DNA of 64,000 nucleotides. Source: Roseomonas genomospecies 6. Lineage in GTDB: Bacteria > Pseudomonadota > Alphaproteobacteria > Azospirillales > Azospirillaceae. The notes under the pieces were generated by a model that saw only the letters and a program-made list of their open reading frames with translations, had not been told where the DNA came from and searched no databases. The translations under genes were made by a program, and so were the position numbers. The stretch spans positions 1 to 64,000 of the forward strand of contig NZ_QOKW01000026.1 of assembly GCF_008365375.1 (NCBI RefSeq), given 5' to 3'. Of this stretch, positions 18,401 to 26,254 are shown piece by piece (within the stretch, counting starts at the first letter, position 1; every line of letters starts with the position of its first letter).

Positions 18401-18624
18401 TCATCATGGGCGTGGTGCCTCTGGTGACCTCGACCGGGGCCGGGGCGGAGATGCGCCACGCGATGGGCGTGGCGGTGTTCTCCGGCATGATCGGCGTCAC
18501 CCTATTCGGTCTGGTGCTGACGCCGGTCTTCTACGTCCTGCTGCGCATGATGGCCGGGGCGGGGAAGACCGCGGCGGCGGTGCCGTCCAACGGGGCGCTC
18601 GCCCACGGGCACGGCGATGACTGA
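15436..18624 (+). CDS. RND multidrug efflux permease (HAE1/MexF-like)
   Basis: 1062 residues, the usual length of AcrB/MexF-type pumps. It begins NISKFFIDRPIFAGVLSVAL and shows PISEYPEVVPPSVVV, the conserved GIVVDDAIVVVENVERN segment of TM4 with paired Asp residues for proton relay, a FxGF-like VFLQTWRASIIPL loop, and the second-half IGLSAKNAILIVEFA-type motif. It pumps amphiphilic toxic compounds from the inner membrane/periplasm using the proton gradient as a trimer. It lies 39 bp after the adaptor gene and ends 40 bp before a strong terminator. The LysR gene upstream is the likely regulator. Substrates cannot be inferred. Confidence 0.95.
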   Translation: MNISKFFIDRPIFAGVLSVALFLAGAISLFQLPISEYPEVVPPSVVVRAQFPGANPKVIAETVASPLEEQINGVENMLYMQSQANSDGNMALTVTFRLGTDPDKAQQLVQNRVSQALPRLPSDVQRLGVTTVKSSPTLTMVVHLLSPNDRYDMTYLRNYAILNVKDRLSRISGVGEVQVWGAGDYSMRVWLDPNKVAQRGLTASDVVAAIREQNVQVAAGVIGASPSLPDTPLQLSINAQGRLTTPEEFGAIILKTGEQGGVTLLRDVARVELAAAQYGLRSLLDNKPAVALGINQSPGANALAISDAIRAAMADLKADMPDGVDYSIVYDPTQFVRSSIDAVIHTLLEAVALVVLVVIVFLQTWRASIIPLLAVPVSIVGTFSLMLALGYSINALSLFGMVLAIGIVVDDAIVVVENVERNIENGLSAKEATYRAMQEVSGPIIAIALTLVAVFVPLAAMSGLTGEFYKQFAMTIAISTVISAFNSLTLSPALAAVLLRGHDQPQDWLTRAMNTVFGGFFRLFNRVFHRASTGYGRGVGGVVRHKGLMMLVYVGLLGVTVLLGRTVPMGFVPAQDKEYLISFAQLPNGASLDRTEAVIREMTDIALARPGVQSAVAFPGLSVNGFTNSSSAGIVFVTLKPFAERKDPSLSAAAIAGDLQKRYAGLKEAFVAIFPPPPVMGLGTLGGFKMQIEDRGALGYEALNAAVGAFLKKAMETPELGPSFSSYQINVPQLDVDLDRVKAKQQGVPIGEVFDTMQIYLGSLYVNDFNSFGRVYQVRVQADAPFRAESADIGLLKTRNAQGDMVPLSSLVTVKQSYGPEMVVRYNGYTAADINGGPAPGYSSGQAQAAAERVAQETLPRGVRFEWTDLTYQEILAGNAALWIFPISILLVFLVLAAQYESLTLPLAILLIVPMSLMSALAGVWLTGGDNNIFTQIGFMVLVGLSAKNAILIVEFARELEHQGRSVVQAAVEASRLRLRPILMTSIAFIMGVVPLVTSTGAGAEMRHAMGVAVFSGMIGVTLFGLVLTPVFYVLLRMMAGAGKTAAAVPSNGALAHGHGDD

Positions 18625-18663
18625 TCGGGCGACGACTGATCGTCCCTGAACGCTGCCGCCTCG

Positions 18664-18694
18664 CCAAGGCCCGCCCTCTCAAGGCGGGCCTTGG
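18664..18694. terminator. Strong bidirectional rho-independent terminator
   Basis: A perfect 12-bp stem, CCAAGGCCCGCC at 18664-18675 and its complement at 18683-18694, closes a 7-base loop. It lies between the convergent RND pump and SNF2 genes and should stop transcription from both sides. TTGGTCGTCTT follows on the plus side, a weak T-tract. Confidence 0.85.
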
Positions 18695-18710
18695 TCGTCT
18701 TGCCGAGCCG

Positions 18711-21700
18711 TCAGGCGTCGATGGGCGCCAGCAGGAAGTCCACGTCCTCGGCGGTCAGCAGGCCCTCCGCGCCGCCCGCCTCGTCATAGACGGCCTCGCC
18801 CAGTTGGCGCTTGCGCTCCTGAAGCTGGACCATGCGCTCCTCCACCGTGCCCATGGTCACCAGCTTGTAGACGAAGACCGGCTTGTCCTGGCCGATGCGG
18901 TGGGCGCGGTCGGTCGCCTGATCCTCCACCGCCGGGTTCCACCAGGGGTCATAGTGGATCACCGTGTCCGCCGCCGTCAGGTTCAGCCCCGTGCCGCCGG
19001 CCTTCAGGCTGATCAGGAACAGCGGCACCTCCCCGGCCTGGAACCGCCGCACCGGGGTGTCGCGGTCGCGCGTGTCGCCGGTCAGTTCCACGAACGGGAT
19101 GTCCCGCGTCTCCAGCTCCGGCTTGATGAGGTCGAGCATCGAGGTGAACTGCGAGAACAGCAGGATGCGGCGCCCGTCGGCCAGCAGTTCGGGCAGCATC
19201 TCCAGGAGCCGCTCCAGCTTCGCCGACGCCGCCCCCTTCGCCACCTTCTTGCGCGCGCTTTCCAGCTTCACCAGCCGCGGATCGCAGCACACCTGCCGCA
19301 GCTTCAGCAGAGCGTCCAGGATGGTGATGTGGCTGCGCGCCAACCCCTTGCGGGCCAACTCCTCCCGCACCCGCTGGTCCATGGCAAGGCGGATCGTCTC
19401 GTATAGGTCACGCTGCGCCTCCTGCGGCTCCACCGTCTCGACGATCTCGGTCTTGGGCGGCAGGTCGGCGGCCACCTCCTCCTTGGTCCGGCGCAGCAGG
19501 AAGGGGCGGACCCGCCGGGCCAGCACCCGCTGCCGCTCGGCGTCGCCGTGCTTCTCCACCGGGGTGCGGAACTGGCGGCGGAAGCCCGTGCGGTCGCCCA
19601 GCAGCGACGGCACGGCCTGGGCGAAGAGCGCCCACAGCTCGTCCAGATTGTTCTCCACCGGCGTGCCGGTCAGGCAGAGCCTCTGCCGCGCCTCCAGCGC
19701 CTGGGCCGCCTTCGCCGCCTGGGCGGTGGGGTTCTTCAGATACTGCGCCTCGTCGAAGATCGCCAGATGCCAGGGCTGCGCCTCCAGCGCCTCGCGGTCG
19801 CGCGGCAGCAGGGCGTAGGAGGTAACCACGAGGTCGTGTTCGGCAAGCGATCCATGCGCCGCCTTGCGCTGCGGTCCGTGCAGCACCAGCGTCCGGAGTT
19901 CCGGCGCGAAGCGCTGCACCTCCGCCCGCCAGTTGCCCAGCACGCTGGTCGGCGCCACCAGAAGGCTGGGCCGGTCGAGCCGCCCCGCCTCCTTCTCCGA
20001 CAACAGGTGCGCCAGCGCCTGCACCGTTTTTCCCAGCCCCATGTCGTCGGCGAGGATGCCGCCGAACCCGTGCGCGGCCAGGAACTGCATCCAGTCCAAC
20101 CCCGTCTTCTGGTAGGGGCGCAGGGTCGCCCGCAAGCCCGCCGGCACCACCGCCGCGGGCACCCCGCCGGCCTCGCGCAGCGCCCGCGCCATGCCGCGCA
20201 CCGCGTCGGCGCCCAGCAGCGGGATGCCCGCGGCGGACGCGGCGTCCTCCAGCGCGCTCAGGTCGCCCAGATGGGTCCGCCCGATGCGCAATCCGCCGGC
20301 ATCGCCCGGCTGAAGCCCAAACAGTTCCATCAGCACGCCGATCAGCGGGCGCAGGCGCTCCACCGGCAGCGGCAGGAAGCGGGTCTCGTCCAGCCGGACG
20401 AACATGACGCCCTGCGGCGCCATCGCATCCAGCAACAGGTCGAGTTCCATATCCGGACCATGGAAGGCGACACGGCCCATCGCGTCGATCACCGCCCGCA
20501 GCACGGGCAGCAGGTCGATGCGCTCGCCCTCCACCTCGACGCCCAGCGACAGGCCGAACCAGTCGATCCCCGTGCCGTCGCCGACCTCCAGGGACCAGTT
20601 CGTGGGGGCATCCAGGATCTGGAAGGGAAAGTCCGGGTCGGTCTCGATGCCCCAGCCCTCGGCCCGCAGGGCGGGCAGGAGGGTGTGGCACAGCTCCAGC
20701 CAGACGGAACGTTCATCCGACGGCGCGTTGTCGGGCACGACATGAAAGGCCCTCAGCAGCGGCGGCCCCCCGGCGACGCTCATCGCCTGGGCGTTGAGGG
20801 CCAGGCCGGCCTTGCGCAGGCGATTGGCGGCCTTCGTCTCGTCCTTCGGCTGGCGGGAGGCGGTGACCAGCACGCCGTCCTCCATCCATTGCAGAGGCCC
20901 CGCCGGATCGCCCGGAGCGACGCGGGCGCTGCCATACTCGAAGGCCAGTTCCGCCGCGGGAACATCGACGGGCGCGCCGGCTCCATAATTGAAGCCATAG
21001 CCGTACCCGTAGATCGGCATTCGGCGGGCAAGCCGCAGGCGCAGGATCGGTCGCGGCTTCACCGTTCGCGTTTCGGTGCGGGCGGGCGACTCCGGCAGGA
21101 CCGGCAGCCGGTCGCCGATCCGCTCCACCGACGCGCGGAAGGTGGCGACCTCCCCCGGCGCCAGCGGCGGCGCTTCCAGAAGCGTCGCGGCGACATGGGG
21201 CGCCATGCCCGTCTCGATGGGGCCGCAGGTTCCGCTGCCCGGGTCGACATAGAGAAGCGGCACGGTCGGCAGAGCGACAGCCGAGGGTGTGTCCAGTGCG
21301 ACGGTGAAGCGCTGCCGCCCGACACCGTCACGGTCCCAGCGCGGCGTCCCCAGAAGCGCCGGACCCGAGCGCAGGGGCACTCCATCATGGAAATCGCCCC
21401 AATAGAGGCGCCCGGTGCGGAGCATCCGCTCGATCAGCCAGGGCGCCCAATCCGCCTTCAGGCCGAAGGCGCCGGAGGAAAGACGGTGCGATCCCTGCAC
21501 TACGGCGGACGCGATGGCGTGATCCGCCGGGGTGATGAATTTCGCCGTCGGCATGTTGGCGAGCTGATGGCCGACGTAAACCTTTTCGTCATTGGCGAAC
21601 CCGCCGCCCTTGCGCAGCGAGACCGACAGAACGCGCAGCGCCACCCGCCGGCCACCGTCCGCCTCGTCCTCCAGCCCCAGGACGTAGAGCAGGCGCTTGC

Positions 21701-22172
21701 GCACCGTCTCGGGATAATGGTCCCCGGCGTCCCGCTCCGCCGCTTCGTTCAGCCGCAGGAGCAGCGTCTGAAGAGAGGGAGAGAACACCGGCGGAGGCGA
21801 GGCCATGACCGGCGGAGCGGTGGGAGGCTGGACCCAGGGCGCCGAAATGGGCAGAGGTTCAACGGTCCGCTCCTCCGTCTCCTCCCGCCGCACCCAGGCG
21901 ATCACCGCAGCGGCGACATGCTTGCAGTTCTCTCCGATTGGACAGTCGCAGTCGCCGTACACGCCGCTGACCGCACCGTTCCTCAGGGCGATCTCGACCT
22001 CCTGCGTGTAGGGATAGCGCTCGGAGCCCTGGACCTCCGCGGTGATCAGAACGGTGCCCCTTCTGCGCACCACCACCTCGAGCGCCCGCACGCGCCCTTC
22101 ATGCTCATAGCGCTGGCCACGTTCGAAGGAACCATGATCGAAGAAGCGGCGCAACGACTGTGGATCGATCAT
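18711..22172 (-). CDS. SNF2-family helicase with N-terminal SWIM zinc finger
   Basis: About 1153 residues. An N-terminal SWIM finger (CDCPIGENCKH, CxC...CxH) is followed by a ~600-residue family-specific region and the SNF2 ATPase: Walker A DDMGLGKT, DEAQ box IFDEAQYLKN, LTGTPVENN, LLFSQFTSMLD, GGTGLNLT and the motif VI QATDRAHRIGQ. Such proteins are ATP-driven DNA translocases thought to remodel protein-DNA complexes. I use ATG 22172 (MIDPQSLRRFF, where family similarity begins). A longer frame from GTG 22313 would translate two palindromic sites upstream and is unlikely. It is convergent with the efflux operon and lies in line with parA-parB but separated by the palindromes. A role in replicon maintenance is only a guess from position. 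Confidence 0.9.
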   Translation of the reverse strand: MIDPQSLRRFFDHGSFERGQRYEHEGRVRALEVVVRRRGTVLITAEVQGSERYPYTQEVEIALRNGAVSGVYGDCDCPIGENCKHVAAAVIAWVRREETEERTVEPLPISAPWVQPPTAPPVMASPPPVFSPSLQTLLLRLNEAAERDAGDHYPETVRKRLLYVLGLEDEADGGRRVALRVLSVSLRKGGGFANDEKVYVGHQLANMPTAKFITPADHAIASAVVQGSHRLSSGAFGLKADWAPWLIERMLRTGRLYWGDFHDGVPLRSGPALLGTPRWDRDGVGRQRFTVALDTPSAVALPTVPLLYVDPGSGTCGPIETGMAPHVAATLLEAPPLAPGEVATFRASVERIGDRLPVLPESPARTETRTVKPRPILRLRLARRMPIYGYGYGFNYGAGAPVDVPAAELAFEYGSARVAPGDPAGPLQWMEDGVLVTASRQPKDETKAANRLRKAGLALNAQAMSVAGGPPLLRAFHVVPDNAPSDERSVWLELCHTLLPALRAEGWGIETDPDFPFQILDAPTNWSLEVGDGTGIDWFGLSLGVEVEGERIDLLPVLRAVIDAMGRVAFHGPDMELDLLLDAMAPQGVMFVRLDETRFLPLPVERLRPLIGVLMELFGLQPGDAGGLRIGRTHLGDLSALEDAASAAGIPLLGADAVRGMARALREAGGVPAAVVPAGLRATLRPYQKTGLDWMQFLAAHGFGGILADDMGLGKTVQALAHLLSEKEAGRLDRPSLLVAPTSVLGNWRAEVQRFAPELRTLVLHGPQRKAAHGSLAEHDLVVTSYALLPRDREALEAQPWHLAIFDEAQYLKNPTAQAAKAAQALEARQRLCLTGTPVENNLDELWALFAQAVPSLLGDRTGFRRQFRTPVEKHGDAERQRVLARRVRPFLLRRTKEEVAADLPPKTEIVETVEPQEAQRDLYETIRLAMDQRVREELARKGLARSHITILDALLKLRQVCCDPRLVKLESARKKVAKGAASAKLERLLEMLPELLADGRRILLFSQFTSMLDLIKPELETRDIPFVELTGDTRDRDTPVRRFQAGEVPLFLISLKAGGTGLNLTAADTVIHYDPWWNPAVEDQATDRAHRIGQDKPVFVYKLVTMGTVEERMVQLQERKRQLGEAVYDEAGGAEGLLTAEDVDFLLAPIDA

Positions 22173-22238
22173 ATGGACGGCACTCCTGAGATCTCGAACA
22201 GGAACTCGAACGACAGCCTTTCCAACGCGGCGGGATAC

Positions 22239-22266
22239 CGCGCATGTGGGACGTCCCACATGCGCG
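22239..22266. promoter_or_regulatory. 28-bp perfect palindrome, candidate parS/centromere or operator
   Basis: The centre is ATGTGGGACGTCCCACAT (22244-22261), a perfect 18-bp palindrome. Here the symmetry continues five more bases on each side (CGCGC/GCGCG), making 28 bp without a mismatch. It lies in the gap between parB and the SNF2 gene, 54 bp from a second copy. Palindromes next to parAB on secondary replicons are commonly the ParB-binding centromere. This sequence is unlike the chromosomal parS consensus TGTTTCACGTGAAACA, so binding by this ParB is a hypothesis. An operator for the SNF2 gene is the alternative. Confidence 0.6.
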
Positions 22267-22297
22267 CCGCCGGATGTGCGAGGGCTCCGATCCGTCG

Positions 22298-22315
22298 ATG
22301 TGGGACGTCCCACAT
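22298..22315. promoter_or_regulatory. Second copy of the 18-bp ATGTGGGACGTCCCACAT palindrome
   Basis: Identical to the core of the copy at 22244-22261, with a centre-to-centre distance of 54 bp (about five helical turns, same face of DNA). Flanks differ (TCG left, ATA right), so only the 18-bp core is conserved. It ends 17 bp before the parB stop codon. Confidence 0.6.
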
Positions 22316-22331
22316 ATACGCTTCGGGCCCT

Positions 22332-23198
22332 TCAACCGGCGCCTTCGAGGATCGCGTCGATTTCCGCGCGCAGTTGGAGCAGGCTTTCACGATGCGCCGG
22401 ATCGAGAAGATGGCGTTGTTCGCGAACGACGGCGACATCGCGGATGATGCGCTTGACGCTCGCTTGAAGCGTCCGTTCGGGATCGTGCGGCCCGGCTTCG
22501 CGGGCGGAAGCGCCTTGCGCGTGGTCGCGCTTGGCCTGGCGGACAGCCTTGACCGAGGCGCCCTCCTTTGCCTGCGCCCACAGCGCCGGCCGCAATTCGT
22601 CCGGTGCCGCCGCGATCTCGATCAGCACCGACCGCGACACATGCGTGCAGGACGCCGCATACTCCTCCAGCACATGGGCCGGCAACGACAGGATGGCCAG
22701 AAGCTTGGTGATGTCGGAGCGGTCCTTGCCGACGACCGCACCCAGTTCGTCGTGGGTGTAGCCGTGCTTCTCCACCAGCCGGGCGAGGGCGGCGGCATAC
22801 TCCACGGCGTTGAGATCGACGCGCTGGACGTTGTCGATCAGCCCGATCTCGTCCGGATCGCCGGACGTGAGAATGGCGAAGACCGTCTTGCGGCCAAGGA
22901 TTTCATGGGCGCGTATCCGGCGCTCTCCGCCGATCAGCAGATAGTCGCCCTGAGGAAGAGGGCGGACGAGGATCGGGTTCTGCAATCCATAGCGGTCGAT
23001 GGACGCGGCCAGACTGCGCAGTTCCGCCTCGTCGAAATGGCGGCGCGGCTGGTCGGGGTTGCGATGGACGCGGTCGATGTCCAGCTCGACCACATGCGGA
23101 AAGCCCGCCGAGGTCCCGAACAGCCTGTCGGTACCGACCGAGAGCGTGGGGGAACCGCCCAGCAACTCCTTCGTCTTGCGCTCGAACTTACGCGACAT
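22332..23198 (-). CDS. parB: ParB-family partition protein
   Basis: 288 residues from ATG 23198. It shows the ParB N-terminal CTP-binding region (VVELDIDRVHRNPDQPRRHFDE, ILVRPLPQGDYLLIGGERRIRAHEILG, GLIDNVQRVDLNAVEYAAAL), the helix-turn-helix (YTHDELGAVVGKDRSDITKLLAIL) and a C-terminal helical region likely used for dimerisation. The GERR and NVQR motifs match the CTPase patches of the family. ParB binds centromere sites and works with ParA to segregate the replicon. The start overlaps the parA stop by 11 bp, so the two are translationally coupled. Palindromes just downstream are candidate binding sites. Confidence 0.93.
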   Translation of the reverse strand: MSRKFERKTKELLGGSPTLSVGTDRLFGTSAGFPHVVELDIDRVHRNPDQPRRHFDEAELRSLAASIDRYGLQNPILVRPLPQGDYLLIGGERRIRAHEILGRKTVFAILTSGDPDEIGLIDNVQRVDLNAVEYAAALARLVEKHGYTHDELGAVVGKDRSDITKLLAILSLPAHVLEEYAASCTHVSRSVLIEIAAAPDELRPALWAQAKEGASVKAVRQAKRDHAQGASAREAGPHDPERTLQASVKRIIRDVAVVREQRHLLDPAHRESLLQLRAEIDAILEGAG

Positions 23199-24201
23199 GG
23201 GTCGTCTCCCGCTGCGTGGCGTAGGCGCGGATCTGGCGCGCCACCTCGCGGAACGTCTCGGCACCCGGGGCGCCCGGGTCGCCGGCCAAGGTGATCATGC
23301 CGGCGGCGGCGGCCTTGCCATAGACGGTGGCGCGGGGAATCGGCGGGAACACCGGAACCTGATCGGCGTAGGATTCGCGCAGCTCCAGCAGGGTCGCGCG
23401 GTCCTGCGTCAGACGCTCGTTGTACATGGTGGGAATGATTCCGGCGATCTTCAGCCGCGGGTTCACGCGGCGCCGGATGCGGGTGATGGTGTCCACCAGC
23501 CGCTTCACACCCAGCAGAGACAGCGCTTCCGTCTGAACCGGCACGACGACCAGTTCCGCGGCCGACAGCGCGTTGGCCGTCACCAGCCCCAGGTTCGGCG
23601 CGCAGTCCATGACCACGAAGTCGTAAGTGCTGCGCACCTCGTCGAGCTTTTCACGAAGCACGAGCCCACCGGTGGAATCGGCGGCCAGTTCGACATCGGC
23701 ATCCGCCAGCGAAAGGCCGGCCGGAACGAGGTCGAGACCGCGCTCGCCGGTCGGAACGATGACCGACGAGATCGGTTCGTCGGAACGGAGCACGAAGTAG
23801 AGCGTCTTGCGCCGCTGTTCCAGATCGACGATGGCCGCGTTGCCGACGCCGACATGGACCGTCGCGTTGCTCTGGGAATCGCAGTCGATCAGCAGCACCC
23901 GCGCGCCCCCTTCCGTCAGGGCATAGGCGAGGTTGACCGCCGTGGCGGTCTTGCCCACGCCCCCCTTCTGGTTGGCGATCGCCAGGAAGGTGGCCGAGCG
24001 CGGCCGGTCTTCCGTGGTCTGGTCGGCCAGGAAATCCTGCACCTGCTGGGGGATTCGCTCTGCCCCGCCCTCCCAGCGGCTGATCTTCGCCTTCGTATAG
24101 CTGCGGCCAAGCTGATCGTTGAGCCAATCGGCGAATTGCGTCTGGTTTTCCCCACGGCGCTCGCGCAGTTGGCGCATGTCGTCCCCACCAAGCGGCGGCA
24201 T
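23188..24201 (-). CDS. parA: ParA-family partition ATPase with N-terminal Xre-type helix-turn-helix
   Basis: 337 residues from ATG 24201. Residues ~9-55 form an Xre-like HTH (MRQLRERRGENQTQFADWL, TKAKISRWEGG), followed by the ParA ATPase: deviant Walker A ANQKGGVGKTATAVNLAYAL, LLIDCDSQSNA and VVMDCAPNLGL. It drives replicon segregation with ParB, and the HTH suggests it autoregulates parAB. The start is the third of clustered ATGs at 24216, 24207 and 24201; AAGGGG spaced six bases before 24201 favours it, and 24177 is a further alternative. A longer frame to 24423 only translates iterons (LAQNR three times), so it is not coding. Expression is probably linked to origin occupancy, since iterons lie upstream. 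Confidence 0.93.
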   Translation of the reverse strand: MPPLGGDDMRQLRERRGENQTQFADWLNDQLGRSYTKAKISRWEGGAERIPQQVQDFLADQTTEDRPRSATFLAIANQKGGVGKTATAVNLAYALTEGGARVLLIDCDSQSNATVHVGVGNAAIVDLEQRRKTLYFVLRSDEPISSVIVPTGERGLDLVPAGLSLADADVELAADSTGGLVLREKLDEVRSTYDFVVMDCAPNLGLVTANALSAAELVVVPVQTEALSLLGVKRLVDTITRIRRRVNPRLKIAGIIPTMYNERLTQDRATLLELRESYADQVPVFPPIPRATVYGKAAAAGMITLAGDPGAPGAETFREVARQIRAYATQRETTHVA

Positions 24202-24225
24202 CGGCATCCCCTTCATTCGGTTTCG

Positions 24226-25079
24226 GCGATTCTGCGCAAGTTGCCGGAACTTTGTCAACGGACGCCCGCGCAGTTGCCGGAACCGGGCCTCCGAACAGCC
24301 GCCGCATCGACGTAAGCGATTCTGCGCAACAGGCCGGAGTGGACGAGCGAAGCGAGCGGGGGAGGGGAGGGCGCGTAAACGATTCTGCGCAAGGTCGCTC
24401 CAACCCCGGGGGCTGCTCCCCATTTGCGCTGATATTAACGTCTTGGAATATGGGAGTGCGGAAACCTCAAGACCCTGTTCATCGTCATTCCCGAAGGCCT
24501 TCGGCGGATCTCCGATCCGCCCGACACAGTTAGTGCCGGCTTTGCCCGCGCGAGAGGCGGGAATACAGTCCGTTCAGGCACTTGTTTGCGGAGTTCCCGG
24601 TTCCCCGCCTTCGCGGGAAAGACGGCTTTTCTACAGTGGGTGCGCTTCCGAAACGTCCTTCATTCCTTGGGAAGCAAGTTGGCGCGTAGGACGCGGCTCC
24701 CCCAGGTTGACGTAAACGATCCTGCGCAGCCCGCGGACCCATGCCGTTGACAGGGGTGTGCGGAGCCGTTCATGCCGTCCGGACGTCTCCGATTCGGCTT
24801 CGATTGCGCAGGATCGTTTACGCGACAGGCCAGCCGAGCCGGATTTACGCAGAATCGTTTACATGCCGTGGCCCGGTTTCTCCACGCAGGATCGTTTACG
24901 AAATGATTCGTCCACGCAGAAAGCTTTACTCGTTCACGCAGAGTCATTTACGGCGACTCGGCACTCCCGCGCAGGATGATTTACGCGACTCGGGCCTATC
25001 CACGCAGGATCGCTTACCAAACCTAAAGAGAATCCCTATTCAAAAACCTCAGGAAAAACCGCGTAAACGATTCTGCGTT
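24226..25079. repeat. Iterons, core CGCAGGATCGTTTACG, 12 copies in two orientations
   Basis: Plus-oriented copies start near 24805, 24846, 24883, 24913, 24935, 24968 and 25001. Minus-oriented copies lie at 24311-24329, 24374-24392, 24711-24728 and 25062-25079, and there is a half copy at 24226-24239. Most match the core at 14-16 positions; those at 24913 (CGCAGAAAGCTTTAC) and 24935 are the most diverged. Spacing in the main cluster is 22-41 bp and irregular. The two complete minus copies near parA and the one near repA suggest RepA control of both promoters as well as initiation. Confidence 0.85.
24483..24624. repeat. Dispersed palindromic element inside the origin region
   Basis: The 142-bp block begins CGTCATTCCCG (24483-24493) and ends CGGGAAAGACG (24614-24624), inverted at 10 of 11 positions. 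Inside is a hairpin GGCGGATC-TCC-GATCCGCC at 24503-24521 and CCGAAGGCCTTCGG at 24491-24504. Such CGTCATTCCCG-ended palindromes are scattered in many proteobacterial genomes as extragenic repeats. It interrupts the iteron field and has no coding potential that I can support. Confidence 0.5.
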
Positions 25080-25164
25080 TTATTTTCGACAGGACGCCTT
25101 CCGACCCCGTGCATCGGCCGTTGTGTCTGCTAAGGTCGGCGAAGCGAGAGACGGGAGCCGTGCG

Positions 25165-26196
25165 ATGGCGGAGATTCACGACCTGATCGGCCGCATCGGC
25201 CGGGAACAGACGCTGCAGCTCTTCGACGGCGACGACGACCGGCGCCGTGTCGAATGGGCCGCGTCCGTCATGGGCGTCGAGAACCCGAAACGCTGGTACC
25301 TCCACGCCGGACTCTGCATGGTCGCCTTGCCCCACAGCAAGCCGAAGACGGCGACCGCGGAGCATGTGCTGAAGAACGGCCGGTTTACGCTGATCCTCCG
25401 TCCAGCCCCCATCGGGACGAAGGAGGGAACCAACGAGGTCGAGTACAGCGGGCTTCCTTACGGTCCGAAGGCCCGCCTGATTCTGATGTACATGCAGACC
25501 TACGCCTACCGGCACCGGACCCGCCGCGTCGTGCTCGGGGATTCGATGAGCGAATGGTTCCGCCGACTCGGCCTGCAGGTGACCGGGGGCGGGAAGGGGA
25601 CGATCAACGCGGTTCAGGAACAGGCCCAGCGCATCGCCCGCTGCGCGTTTACATTCATCGAGGAAAGCGCCAACGGGAAAGCAAGCCGGGTGCGCGATCA
25701 GAATCTGGTCCAGGGCCTGGAATTGTTCGCTCAGGACGACGACGAGGACACCGGCCCGCAACAGATTCCCCTGTTCGATGGCGACGCTCCGCCCCCCAAA
25801 CGGCGGCGTAAATTCAACTGGGTCCGCGAGATCGAACTGACGGCGGAGTTCTACGAGCATCTGCTCGACAACAAGGTGCTTCTCCGTGAAGACGCGATCG
25901 GCAAGCTGAAAGGGTCGAGCTGGGCTTTGGACGCATACACATGGCTGGCATACCGGCTCCGATCGGTCGACAAGCCGACCAAGCTGCGCTGGTCCCTGCT
26001 TCAGGAGCAGTTCGGCGGCGGCCCCATCAGCAATCCGCGCATGTTCCGGCCGATGCTGACCTCTGCGCTCAAGGATGCCTTGGCCGTCTATCCGGAAGCG
26101 GACGTCAGCATCGACGAGGAGGGCGTGACCCTGCGTCCGTCGCCGCCGCCAGTAACCGCCGATTTCCATGTGGTGAAGGCCATCGGCAGCCGGTAG
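25165..26196 (+). CDS. repA: RepA-type plasmid replication initiator
   Basis: 343 residues from ATG 25165; GGGAG lies upstream, and an alternative GTG at 25123 has no site. The protein resembles the plasmid-encoded RepA family (RPA): HAGLCMVALPHSKP, FTLILRPAPIGTKEGTNEVE, GLPYGPKARLILMYMQTYA and a C-terminal DNA-binding half with ALDAYTWLAYRLRSVDKPTKL and RMFRPMLTSALKDAL. It should bind the iterons upstream and start replication of this replicon. The acidic insert QDDDEDTGPQQIPLFDGD separates the two halves. It is divergent from parA-parB across the origin, typical of Azospirillum-like secondary replicons. Confidence 0.9.
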   Translation: MAEIHDLIGRIGREQTLQLFDGDDDRRRVEWAASVMGVENPKRWYLHAGLCMVALPHSKPKTATAEHVLKNGRFTLILRPAPIGTKEGTNEVEYSGLPYGPKARLILMYMQTYAYRHRTRRVVLGDSMSEWFRRLGLQVTGGGKGTINAVQEQAQRIARCAFTFIEESANGKASRVRDQNLVQGLELFAQDDDEDTGPQQIPLFDGDAPPPKRRRKFNWVREIELTAEFYEHLLDNKVLLREDAIGKLKGSSWALDAYTWLAYRLRSVDKPTKLRWSLLQEQFGGGPISNPRMFRPMLTSALKDALAVYPEADVSIDEEGVTLRPSPPPVTADFHVVKAIGSR

Positions 26197-26254
26197 CGGG
26201 TTCGACCCGGCGAACCTTCCCGGATCTTTCAAGGCGGTTGTCCGCAAGCGCGTC

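Larger units (their letters stand above)
24217..25164. other. Replication origin region (oriV) of the replicon
   Basis: This non-coding block of ~950 bp lies between divergent parA and repA and carries 12 iteron-like copies, an AT-rich stretch at ~25019-25060 (AATCCCTATTCAAAAA) suited to strand opening, and a small dispersed palindromic element. Iterons next to a RepA-type initiator and parAB are the standard layout of iteron-controlled alphaproteobacterial plasmids and chromids. I found no clear DnaA box: CTATCCACG at ~24997 matches TTATCCACA at seven of nine positions but overlaps an iteron. The promoters of parA and repA must be here too. Confidence 0.85.

Noticed and set aside
22173..22313. 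N-terminal extension of the SNF2 helicase from GTG 22313
   Set aside because: It would translate the two palindromes (MGRPTS...HVGRPTC) and has no family similarity before MIDPQSL.
24202..24423. N-terminal extension of ParA to 24423
   Set aside because: The extra residues are translated iterons (LAQNR three times), so the DNA is origin sequence.
24996..25004. A DnaA box CTATCCACG in the origin
   Set aside because: Two mismatches to TTATCCACA, and it overlaps an iteron.
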